Shown one piece after another: positions 38,326 to 46,047 of a DNA stretch of 64,000 nt. The position numbers and the translations under genes are program-made. The stretch is from Paenibacillus faecalis. GTDB taxonomy: Bacteria > Bacillota > Bacilli > Paenibacillales > Paenibacillaceae. The stretch is from the NCBI RefSeq assembly GCF_900289175.1, contig NZ_LT985747.1, forward strand, positions 174,506-238,505, given 5' to 3'. The first letter of the stretch is position 1. Every line of letters begins with the position of its first letter. The notes beneath the pieces were generated by a model, which worked only from the letters and a program-made list of their open reading frames with translations, did not search any database and was not told the origin of the DNA.

Positions 38326-38332
38326 TCAAAAC
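38307..38332 (-). promoter_or_regulatory. Sigma-B-type promoter of the general stress gene
   Basis: Minus strand GTTTTG, 14-nt spacer, GGGTAA, close to the sigma-B consensus GTTTNN-N12-15-GGGTAW, ~35 bp before a general-stress coding region. The -35 lies just beyond the hrpB stop codon. Confidence 0.6.
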
Positions 38333-38341
38333 GTCATATGA

Positions 38342-40852
38342 TTACATCTTTGCTCTTGTGCGGCTTGTCGGTATGGCCTGAAGCGGATCGTCTGGCCAAT
38401 AATGCTTTGGGTAACGTCCTTTCAAATCTTTTTTCACTTCAAAATAACCATTGTTCCAAAAGCTGGATAAATCCGAGGTCACCTGAACCGGCCTGTGAGC
38501 AGGCGATAGCAGATGGATCGTTAATGGAATTTTTCCACCTGCAAGACGAGGTGTTTCAGCCAATCCAAACATCTCCTGCAGTCGAACTGCCAAAAACGGA
38601 TATTGTGGGTTCGAATAATCTACAGGGATGGAAGATCCGCTCGGCACTTTAATATGTGTCGGCGCTTCCTTGCGAAGTAGCTGACGCTGCTCCCATGTTA
38701 AAAGATTCTCAAGAATTACGGCGGTCTTCAAGCGCTGCAACTCCTGACGGCTTCGAGCGCCCTCCAAATACGGCTCCAGCCATTCCTCAAGTGTGTCCAG
38801 CAGCGCTTCATCCGAAACATCCGGCCAATCCGCGTTATATCGCTTCATAAATGCCATTCGCTGTCTCAACTGCACCGCCTGCTTGTTCCATGACAGCAGC
38901 GATAGACCTTCTTGCCGAATCCCTTCCACTACGGCTGCTGAAACCTCCTCAATCAGCGGCTGGGCATAAACCTGCTCTTTGATTGTAATGGCTCCAAGCG
39001 TTCTCTTCATTCGTGCACGAACCCCGCCAGCCGAGGAATCCCATGTCACTTCTTTGACGTCAAGGATATCCTCTCCATGATACAGTTCAATCAAGTCCGC
39101 TTCTAATGAGGCAGCCAAATGTATGCTGCCCTCCGTCCCTTTATCGTCTACCGAAGCGACAACAATATATTTCTTTCGGCTTAAATGCTGAACCGATTTC
39201 AAAGCAGCGCCCCGTCCATTACGGAGCAAGAAGCTTCCATCTCCCCGGTTTTTAGCGATTCTATCGGGGTAAGCAAAGGAAAGCAAAAGACCGCACAAAG
39301 AGACGTCTAATGAACGTTCACCCTTTAATTGCAGATGTTGGGACAAATTACGTATTTCCTGAAACAGCCGCTTCATCAAACCTTCCGATCCGTTTATTGA
39401 AGCCGAAGCAGTGATCTGCCCCTGCTCCATGTGCAAAAGCCGTTCAATCCTCGATTGGATATCACTGTCAGCAGCCGCTTCTGAAGCGCTAAAAAGGTCT
39501 CGCTCTTGCAGCAAAACAGCAAGCCTACAGGCCAATTCACCTTGTCCAAGCTGTTTGCCCATAAGGAGCATATGAGAAAGTCTAGGGTGTATTCCAAGCT
39601 CCGCCATCTGCCGGCCGTGAGGGAGAACTGCTCCATCAGCGTCAAGTGCCCCCAGCTGCTGAAGAGAATCTCTCCCTTGCTGAAAAGCAGCTGACGGCGG
39701 TACATCCAGCCACGACAGCTCCGCGGGATCCTTCTCTCCCCATACAGCCAGCTCCAGAGCCAGCGGGGTGAGATCAGATTGCCGAATAGCCGGGATGTTG
39801 CTTTCAGGCAAATGACGATGCTCCTGCTCACTCCAAACCCGGTAGCATTTCCCGGGTCCAAGCCTGCCTGCTCGTCCGCGGCGTTGATCAGCCGACGCCT
39901 TTGACACTCGCCTTGTAACCAGCTGCGGCAAGCCTGTTCTCGGTGAAACGACTTCGGTTCTCATCCAACCGCTGTCTACAACGACGCGGATACCTTCTAA
40001 GGTGAGACTGCTTTCTGCAATGGAAGTGGACAATACAATCTTCCGGCGTCCTTCACGATCAGGCTGTATCGCTTCATCCTGCTTGTCCGTAGACAGCTGG
40101 CCAAATAGTTCACGTACAACGATATTTTGAGGCAAATCGATACTTCCAAGCTCTCGAGCTGTACGGCGAATCTCACGTATCCCGGGCAAAAAAACGAGAA
40201 TATCGCCATCGCTTTCCAAAAGTGCCCGAGAAATAACCGCTGCTACCCCCTGCTCCATTCGCTGTGACGCAGAAATAGGCACATGTACTGTTTCGACAGG
40301 ATAACTTCTACCCGCACAGTGAATTACCGAAGCATCGCCAAGCAGAGCGGCTACAGGTTCAGCTTCCAATGTAGCTGACATCACCAGCAATTTTAAATCC
40401 GGACGAAATACGGACTGTGTCTCGAGCGCCAATGCAAGGCCGGTATCCGCATGAAGATTACGCTCATGAAACTCATCAAAAATGATCATGCCGATATCGG
40501 GCAGCTCCGGATCGCTCTGTAGCATCCGGGTAAGGATACCTTCGGTCACAACCTCAATCCTCGTCTCCGAACTTACACGACTGTCCATACGCACACGATA
40601 TCCTACGGTCTTTCCTACCGCTTCACCTAGTAATGAAGCCATGTATGAAGCGGCGGACCGCGCTGCAAGCCTTCGCGGCTCAAGCATAATGATCTTTTTT
40701 CCGCTTAACCATGGTTCGTTCAGAAATGCAAGCGGTGTTTGAGTCGTTTTCCCCGCACCCGGCTCAGCAATCAGAACAGCGGAAGCCTGTTTTTTAAAAC
40801 TGTCTTTAAGTTGTGGTAGTACCTTAAAAATGGGAAGCTCATTTCTATTCAT
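38342..40852 (-). CDS. hrpB: ATP-dependent helicase HrpB
   Basis: DEAH-box RNA/DNA helicase of about 836 residues from the ATG at 40852. Walker A AEPGAGKTT (~29-37), motif Ia LEPRRLAARSAA, DEFH box (FDEFHERNLHAD), SAT (VMSATLEA), motif V STSIAESSLTLEGI and motif VI QRRGRAGRLGPG are present, then the HrpB-specific C-terminal domain ending in the pyrimidine-like HYWPDDPLQAIPT. The molecular role of HrpB is not firmly known. Its stop lies 10 bp from the -35 of the next promoter. The ribosome binding site is weak (AGGTCAGGAAC). Confidence 0.93.
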   Translation of the reverse strand: MNRNELPIFKVLPQLKDSFKKQASAVLIAEPGAGKTTQTPLAFLNEPWLSGKKIIMLEPRRLAARSAASYMASLLGEAVGKTVGYRVRMDSRVSSETRIEVVTEGILTRMLQSDPELPDIGMIIFDEFHERNLHADTGLALALETQSVFRPDLKLLVMSATLEAEPVAALLGDASVIHCAGRSYPVETVHVPISASQRMEQGVAAVISRALLESDGDILVFLPGIREIRRTARELGSIDLPQNIVVRELFGQLSTDKQDEAIQPDREGRRKIVLSTSIAESSLTLEGIRVVVDSGWMRTEVVSPRTGLPQLVTRRVSKASADQRRGRAGRLGPGKCYRVWSEQEHRHLPESNIPAIRQSDLTPLALELAVWGEKDPAELSWLDVPPSAAFQQGRDSLQQLGALDADGAVLPHGRQMAELGIHPRLSHMLLMGKQLGQGELACRLAVLLQERDLFSASEAAADSDIQSRIERLLHMEQGQITASASINGSEGLMKRLFQEIRNLSQHLQLKGERSLDVSLCGLLLSFAYPDRIAKNRGDGSFLLRNGRGAALKSVQHLSRKKYIVVASVDDKGTEGSIHLAASLEADLIELYHGEDILDVKEVTWDSSAGGVRARMKRTLGAITIKEQVYAQPLIEEVSAAVVEGIRQEGLSLLSWNKQAVQLRQRMAFMKRYNADWPDVSDEALLDTLEEWLEPYLEGARSRQELQRLKTAVILENLLTWEQRQLLRKEAPTHIKVPSGSSIPVDYSNPQYPFLAVRLQEMFGLAETPRLAGGKIPLTIHLLSPAHRPVQVTSDLSSFWNNGYFEVKKDLKGRYPKHYWPDDPLQAIPTSRTRAKM

Positions 40853-40933
40853 CGTTCTGTTCCTGACCTTTACATTTTGCAAGATAATCTTGCTGTTTCT
40901 TTCGGTATCGTTTTTGAATCTATCATCGATCCA

Positions 40934-41311
40934 TTATTTTTGTGTTAGCCGCTCCTTGATCTGTGCTTCATATTGGAGAAAGGCTCCGCTAGTTCCGAGT
41001 CCCCGCTGCTCCATCAACATTTGCAGGCGCAGGCTTTTCTCGTTAAGCTGCTTCCTGTGCTTCTCTTTCTCCGCTTCACTGCTGCAGGCGTGTAAAAGAT
41101 CATGAAGCCGTACACACTCCTTGCGCAGGCTGACCTCCTCCGGCACGAAGCCGGCATTTTTCAATATGCGATAAGACATTCGGAGGTCCTCCGGAACATG
41201 GGACAGATCATCCACAGGCAGCGGCTTGCCTCTATATGCTGTATTGTTAAGTTCACCGTTTCGGATGGCTTCCTCAATTTTTTGTTCGGCCAACCGGGAA
41301 AACATACTCAT
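40934..41311 (-). CDS. DUF1992 (DnaJ-homologue subfamily C28-like) protein
   Basis: About 125 residues. The N-terminal LAEQKIEEAIRNGELNN followed by GKPLPVDD and LRMSYRILKNAGFVPEE is the DUF1992 signature; no J domain is present. The function is unknown. The ATG at 41311 lies eight bases after GGAGG. It precedes hrpB on the same strand by ~80 bp without a clear terminator. Confidence 0.87.
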   Translation of the reverse strand: MSMFSRLAEQKIEEAIRNGELNNTAYRGKPLPVDDLSHVPEDLRMSYRILKNAGFVPEEVSLRKECVRLHDLLHACSSEAEKEKHRKQLNEKSLRLQMLMEQRGLGTSGAFLQYEAQIKERLTQK

Positions 41312-41399
41312 GGCTGAAGCCTCCATTTCATTTTATAACTATTTTACTATCATAAATGATTGGAGCATGAAAAGAAATAAGAGCCATTTTTCCAGTTTT

Positions 41400-41436
41400 A
41401 AAAAAAGAAGAAACCGCAATATCTGCAGCTTCCTCT
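41400..41436 (-). terminator. Intrinsic terminator after the second SDR gene
   Basis: Minus strand GAGGAAGC / GGTTTCTTC stem (with wobble) followed by TTTTTTT. Confidence 0.7.
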
Positions 41437-41468
41437 TTATAAACACAACCGTATTTGCATCCTTAAGC

Positions 41469-42272
41469 TTAGTGAAGAAGGGATTCAGCCCCATCGATGA
41501 AAATTTGAGAACCGGTAATATGCTTGGATTCATCCGAAGCAAGAAACGCTACCAAATTGGCAACGTCCTCCGCTTGGCCCGGTCCTTCTGCAAGTGGCTG
41601 CCCTCCTTTCGGGAACTCAATCGGAATGACGATATCTTCAAGGTCTCCTTGTTTTTTAGTGCTCTGATCAATATTCGTTGAAATGGCGCCGGGACATATG
41701 ACGTTCACGCGGATTTTGAACCTCGCAAGCTCCAGGGCTGCCATCTTGGCAAATGCGACTTGGCCAGCCTTTGTCGTACTATAGGCGATCATGCCAAAGC
41801 CTGTAAACACGCGTGTCCCATTTACGGAGCTCGTAATGATAATGCTGCCTTGTCCTCTTTTTTTCAAATGAGGCACCGCATATTTAACTGTCAAAAAAGT
41901 ACCGCTCAGGTTGATGTTAAGCGTCTTTTGCCAGTCCTCCAACTTCATCTCCTCAATCGGAGCCAAAACTCCATTAATCCCCGCATTCGCAAACACAATG
42001 TCGATGCCCCCGAAAATTTCTACCGATTCAAGGACCGCTTTTTCTACACGCCCCGGGTCTGATGTATCCACATCGAATGAACGTGCACAGCCTTCACGAA
42101 TCGCATTCAGTTCCCGCTCGACGTCATTTGTCCGATCATTCATTAGATCAAACAAGGCAACATTTGCGCCTTCTTTTGCAAGCTTAACCGCCGCCGCTTT
42201 ACCAATGCCGGAGCCGGCTCCCGTAATGATTGCTGTTTTCCCCTGAAATCGGGCATCTTTGTTATTCATCAT
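41469..42272 (-). CDS. Short-chain dehydrogenase/reductase, paralogue of 15049-15840
   Basis: About 267 residues with TGAGSGIGKA, FANAGINGV, TSSVNG and catalytic YSTTKAG; it closely resembles the SDR at 15049-15840, sharing long blocks such as ELARFKIRVNVICPGAI and the C-terminus HITGSQIFIDGAES. An Asp (ALFDLMNDR) after beta-2 suggests NAD. The start at 42272 lies six bases after AAGGAG. The substrate is unknown. Confidence 0.88.
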   Translation of the reverse strand: MMNNKDARFQGKTAIITGAGSGIGKAAAVKLAKEGANVALFDLMNDRTNDVERELNAIREGCARSFDVDTSDPGRVEKAVLESVEIFGGIDIVFANAGINGVLAPIEEMKLEDWQKTLNINLSGTFLTVKYAVPHLKKRGQGSIIITSSVNGTRVFTGFGMIAYSTTKAGQVAFAKMAALELARFKIRVNVICPGAISTNIDQSTKKQGDLEDIVIPIEFPKGGQPLAEGPGQAEDVANLVAFLASDESKHITGSQIFIDGAESLLH

Positions 42273-42382
42273 ACCCATCTCCTTTTTTACGCAGGCAATG
42301 TGATCCTATCTGTCACAAGATTACCCAAAAGACGGGGGTTTATAAGCGGGTAGTGTAATTTTTTATTGAACACGGCAAGGCT

Positions 42383-42994
42383 TTAAAAATCTTTACGACG
42401 GAATATAGCTACAGAAAGATGAAATGAAGGAACGAGGAATATCCCTATCAGAGCGATCGTAAAAACATACCCAGCTCCCGAATTCAAGAACAGCTCCATT
42501 CGTCTAAACACTTCGATATCTGATGTAAATATCCCCATAGTCGCCCCGAGAATAATCAGCCATGAGAAACTAAGAAGAAGATGCCCTCCTTTAGGCCCCA
42601 CCCAATAATAAAGCGGGTAGTACACGGCCATAAATATACTGAGTGTAAGGAAAGTAAGAATAACGTTCTGCATCTCAGGATCGGTACCGCGTATATAAGA
42701 ACCTCCTAAATAAAATAGAGCGGCTAGAGCCATACCAACCATCATGTAAAACCCGGAAGACACATATTTGCCAAATACCATTCCTATTCGAGAGAGAGGC
42801 AGGCTGCCCAAATACTTATGAAACGGTCTAAGATCGGAATTGGACACGAAAATGATCATGGTCGCAGGAACGATCGTTAACAGAAAGTTGCTGCTATCGA
42901 GCGTCGAATAGATCAATAAATACAGCAGAAAAAACCATTTATATTTTCGAATCACCATCCAGTCTTTACGTATAAATAGCTTCAGATTGCCCAA
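42383..42994 (-). CDS. ABC transporter permease of the GntR-controlled operon
   Basis: About 203 residues with five or six hydrophobic segments and no recognised substrate motif. The best start is TTG at 42994, seven bases after AAGGAG, overlapping the end of the ATPase gene by ~29 bp; the first ~48 residues of the longer frame are an overlap artefact. It is shorter than typical ABC-2 permeases, but context (GntR-ATPase-permease) supports the role, possibly in drug or envelope stress as in YtrABC/YhcFGH systems. Confidence 0.75.
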   Translation of the reverse strand: MGNLKLFIRKDWMVIRKYKWFFLLYLLIYSTLDSSNFLLTIVPATMIIFVSNSDLRPFHKYLGSLPLSRIGMVFGKYVSSGFYMMVGMALAALFYLGGSYIRGTDPEMQNVILTFLTLSIFMAVYYPLYYWVGPKGGHLLLSFSWLIILGATMGIFTSDIEVFRRMELFLNSGAGYVFTIALIGIFLVPSFHLSVAIFRRKDF

Positions 42995-43880
42995 ATCTTC
43001 TCTCTCCTTTCGATGTAAAATACATAATATCCTCAAGGGTAGGCCGCTCATAAAACACACTGTCTCCAAATAAAGCAACCGCTCGACTTCTGTCCGAAGA
43101 AAGTCCTTCAAACCCGTGATCGGACTCTCGAATACCAACTAACTCCTGCCTGATATCCGCATCCAAAAGTTCTGGATTTCCTTTTACAACAACATAACGA
43201 TCGATGATCTCATCCTTTATATCGCTAAATACGACACGGCCACGGTTAATAAATGTTACATAATCCGCAATACGATCCAGATCATCCGTGTTATGAGTTG
43301 AAAAAAGAATACTCCGGCTCTCGTCCAAAATATATTCATTAAACAGGTCAAGAAGATCTCTTCTGAATACAGGGTCCAGGCCCGCTGTAGGCTCATCCAA
43401 TATCAATATTTGCGGTTTTCTTGCCATAGCCAAAGCGATGGCGAACTTCATCTTCATCCCTTTTGAACAATCCCTCATTTTCTGATTGCCTGAGAGCTGG
43501 AACACTTCCATCATTTGACGTAAATGCTCAGTATTCCATGTCTTGTAGAACGGCGCTGTCATCTTAATAATTTCATTTAGGGTTAAAAAATCATAAAAAA
43601 TGTTCTCATCCGAAACATAACCGATCGTTTCCTTAAAAGATCCTTCGTCAGATATATAACGCTGTCCGTTCCGTTTTATTTCACCTTGATCCGGTATAAC
43701 CATGCCCATGATCATCTTGATGATCGTGCTCTTGCCTGCTCCATTCGGTCCAATCAAGCCAGTAATATAGCCTTTAGGCACAACCATTGAAACATCTTTC
43801 AACTGAAAATGACCATAGTCTTTGTTTATTCCTTGCAGCTCGATTGCCGGATTCATAGCGATGTCCTTTTCAACAGCCAT
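42966..43880 (-). CDS. ABC transporter ATP-binding protein
   Basis: About 304 residues from the ATG at 43880 after GGAGGAG. Walker A GPNGAGKST, a signature loop (CSKGMKMKFAIALAMA, so SKG instead of SGG) and Walker B ILILDEPTAGLD, then the H-loop STHNTDD. A C-terminal ~100-residue extension lies beyond the ATPase core. The signature loop variant is common in YhcG/CcmA-like exporters. It starts two bases after the gntR stop and overlaps the permease gene. Confidence 0.92.
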   Translation of the reverse strand: MAVEKDIAMNPAIELQGINKDYGHFQLKDVSMVVPKGYITGLIGPNGAGKSTIIKMIMGMVIPDQGEIKRNGQRYISDEGSFKETIGYVSDENIFYDFLTLNEIIKMTAPFYKTWNTEHLRQMMEVFQLSGNQKMRDCSKGMKMKFAIALAMARKPQILILDEPTAGLDPVFRRDLLDLFNEYILDESRSILFSTHNTDDLDRIADYVTFINRGRVVFSDIKDEIIDRYVVVKGNPELLDADIRQELVGIRESDHGFEGLSSDRSRAVALFGDSVFYERPTLEDIMYFTSKGERRFGQSEAIYT

Positions 43881-43882
43881 AC

Positions 43883-44260
43883 TTATGACTCCTCCCGGTC
43901 CAGTAATTTGATCATTTCGATCAGCTCGTTCACATCCAGAGGAATATTTCGGCATTCCTCCAGCAGTTCTCTTACTTTATCCTCTACCCAGCGCAGCCTT
44001 TGCTCCCGGATCATTTCCATGTTGGAGCCTGATACAAAAGAACCCCTCCCCACTATCGAATCAATCAACCCCTGATTCTCAAGCTCGTTGTATGCTCGCT
44101 TTGTTGTAATAACACTAATTCCCAGATTTCTGGCTAATTGGCGAATCGATGGAAGCGGGTCCCCTGGCTTCAACATCCCCTGCATAATGCACTGCCTGAT
44201 CTGCTTTTCAATCTGCACATAAATCGGCTCGCCGCTTGAATGAGACAAAATAATATTCAA
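43883..44260 (-). CDS. GntR family regulator (YtrA/YhcF-like)
   Basis: About 125 residues. The winged helix is at ~5-70: EPIYVQIEKQIRQCIMQG, then LPSIRQLARNLGISVITTKRAY and LIDSIVGRGSFV; a short C-terminal helical tail replaces the usual effector domain. The likely start is TTG at 44260 or GTG at 44275; the ATG at 44305 would sit within the promoter. It probably represses the operon through the palindrome at 44335-44348. Confidence 0.88.
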   Translation of the reverse strand: MNIILSHSSGEPIYVQIEKQIRQCIMQGMLKPGDPLPSIRQLARNLGISVITTKRAYNELENQGLIDSIVGRGSFVSGSNMEMIREQRLRWVEDKVRELLEECRNIPLDVNELIEMIKLLDREES

Positions 44261-44313
44261 ATGAATGGTTTTCACCGCCTTCAAGATTAAGTACTTCCAT
44301 ATCATTAATTCAA

Positions 44314-44360
44314 AGTGTATATAATAATTTAACGGTGTATATATACACTATATACACTAG
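44314..44360 (-). promoter_or_regulatory. GntR operator region, palindrome GTGTATATATACAC
   Basis: A perfect 14-bp palindrome at 44335-44348 with further half-sites AGTGTATATA (44314-44323) and TATATACACTAG (44349-44360). It lies directly upstream of the gntR-ABC operon and overlaps AT-rich promoter sequence, as expected for autorepression in the YtrA family. Confidence 0.8.
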
Positions 44361-44382
44361 TTTTGTTTGTGTCAACGCAAAA

Positions 44383-44406
44383 AACCAGACCCTTCAGGCC
44401 TGGCTT
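44383..44406 (-). terminator. Intrinsic terminator after the PP2C gene
   Basis: Minus strand AAGCCAGGCC / GGGTCTGGTT stem followed by TTTTG, about 20 bp after the PP2C stop. It ends the kinase-vWA-PP2C unit. Confidence 0.75.
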
Positions 44407-44425
44407 TAAATAAAATATAGTCTTT

Positions 44426-45262
44426 TCACCACATAATCTCCAGAAAAGAGGCATCATCCTCAAGTCCGCCCGTATGCAGCGCGTTCATTAGTACTTGCAC
44501 TTGCTCATCCGGAACCCATTCGCTGATCGGGTCCAGATCATTCAATCCATCGCTGTACATCAATAATCGGTATCCAGAAGATTCATCCAGCTTGCGTTCA
44601 TACACATGCGGTTTACCGCCAACTGGCCCGCTGCGCGTAGACCATCGTTCTGATGTCTTGAATCGATCCCCAAGACACGGTGTCAGCTCCATATGCTCTT
44701 CAAACAACCGTAACCTTGAATCTCCTTGCCAAGCAAGCCACAGCTTTCCTTTTCGCTGAAAACGGGACGGTTTCTCGATTCGCCCACATATGTACATCGC
44801 TTCACTGCCAAGCCGCTGCTTCTCCTGCAGCACTTCCTTTAGCAGCTGTGGCGTACTGTCTTTCATCTCATAAAAATCAGATTCTTTAGCCGAAGCGGTC
44901 GTTAATTCATGCAGTTTTCGTTCAAGCTGATTCTGTGAAAGCTCACTGCCGCTTCGAAGCCATGCCAGCAGACCTCGACCTAAAAAAGAAGATGCAAAAT
45001 CTCCTCTATAGCTTAAACCAACTCCATCACAAAGAACAAAGCTGCATACTCCGCCATCGATGGCAAATGCCATATAATCCTGGCCTTTCTCTGAGAGCAT
45101 GACCGTTTCCGCAGCTCTCCCGTATGCATATCGGCAGCTAAAATCCTGCTTAATGCTGGACACGGGCTGTTCTCCCGACTGCTTGCACTCATAATAATAC
45201 GAATTCTGTAATTTCAATCGACCACCTGTTCTTGTGTTTTGACTAGCACTGGAAGACTTCAT
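44426..45262 (-). CDS. PP2C-type protein phosphatase of the type VII locus
   Basis: About 278 residues, cytoplasmic, no TM. The PP2C metal motif is DGVG in FVLCDGVGLSYRGD, then the WLAWQGDSRLRLF strand, YSDGLND and the C-terminal DDASFLEI metal Asp pair. It should remove phosphate from Ser/Thr of targets of the neighbouring kinase. The start at 45262 sits six bases after the vWA stop codon, whose TAG is part of its AGGTAG ribosome binding site, so translation is coupled. vWA, PP2C and kinase together match the triad described for TerY-associated systems. Confidence 0.88.
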   Translation of the reverse strand: MKSSSASQNTRTGGRLKLQNSYYYECKQSGEQPVSSIKQDFSCRYAYGRAAETVMLSEKGQDYMAFAIDGGVCSFVLCDGVGLSYRGDFASSFLGRGLLAWLRSGSELSQNQLERKLHELTTASAKESDFYEMKDSTPQLLKEVLQEKQRLGSEAMYICGRIEKPSRFQRKGKLWLAWQGDSRLRLFEEHMELTPCLGDRFKTSERWSTRSGPVGGKPHVYERKLDESSGYRLLMYSDGLNDLDPISEWVPDEQVQVLMNALHTGGLEDDASFLEIMW

Positions 45263-45267
45263 AGGCT

Positions 45268-46020
45268 CTACCTGACCGGTGTCGCTGCTGACATCTGAAA
45301 GCCGATGGAGACCAGCTCTGCACATGTTCCAGGAAGCATCATGAGTGCGCCGGGACTTAATTGATAATCAGCTTCCACCAGCATTTCACGATAACTCTCC
45401 GGGAGTATAGATGTCATCTTTTTTAATTTTCTGGCATGCTCATCCTCCAGCGTTGTGTCCGGCAATATCCCTTTCCAGCGTCTCGGTTCAGTCACGGGCT
45501 CGCTCATCAGATGATCTGAGATAAAAATATTTTCGACTAGCACATTTCCGTCCGGCACACTCATGCTCATAATACGCCGGGCGATCGGCTCAGGATCTTC
45601 ACCTGTAGATACGCCGTCTGTCATATGGCAGACGAGCGGTGCCGGGCAATCTTGCATATTCGGGATTTCTTTCTGCAGTATTCTCTCCGCTTGAAGAAAC
45701 GCTTTCGCAGAGTCCGAAAAACGTTTTGGAGTCAGGTCCGGCAAGGAGCCGATCGCTGCGATCTCATCAATGCCTTTAATTCCGTTCAACAGATCGTACA
45801 CATCATCACTATAAGCAAGCAAAGCTATTCTGTAACGAGGCGTAAGACGATTTCCCTTCGTTGAGCGGAACACCATCTGCCGAATCGCCAAGGACAAAGC
45901 ATCATATACGATATCAATCCGTCTTCGTCCTTCCATCAGCATATTCATTGAGGCACTGATATCAATCAAATATATTATAAGCGCTGGCGTGCGCTGCGAT
46001 GCTTGTATCTTGTAGTTCAC
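45268..46020 (-). CDS. von Willebrand factor A (TerY-like) protein of the type VII locus
   Basis: About 250 residues. The MIDAS metal site is DISASMN (DxSxS) near residue 23, with HMTDGVST supplying the distal Asp, both intact. The rest matches the vWA fold, with a C-terminal ~70 residues after it. No signal peptide or TM is seen, so cytoplasmic. TerY-like vWA proteins act with PP2C and a kinase; here it lies directly between them. GTG at 46020 is chosen because it is eight bases after CAGGGG. Confidence 0.88.
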   Translation of the reverse strand: MNYKIQASQRTPALIIYLIDISASMNMLMEGRRRIDIVYDALSLAIRQMVFRSTKGNRLTPRYRIALLAYSDDVYDLLNGIKGIDEIAAIGSLPDLTPKRFSDSAKAFLQAERILQKEIPNMQDCPAPLVCHMTDGVSTGEDPEPIARRIMSMSVPDGNVLVENIFISDHLMSEPVTEPRRWKGILPDTTLEDEHARKLKKMTSILPESYREMLVEADYQLSPGALMMLPGTCAELVSIGFQMSAATPVR

Positions 46021-46047
46021 GTAGAACACCCCTGCATTTTTGATATG

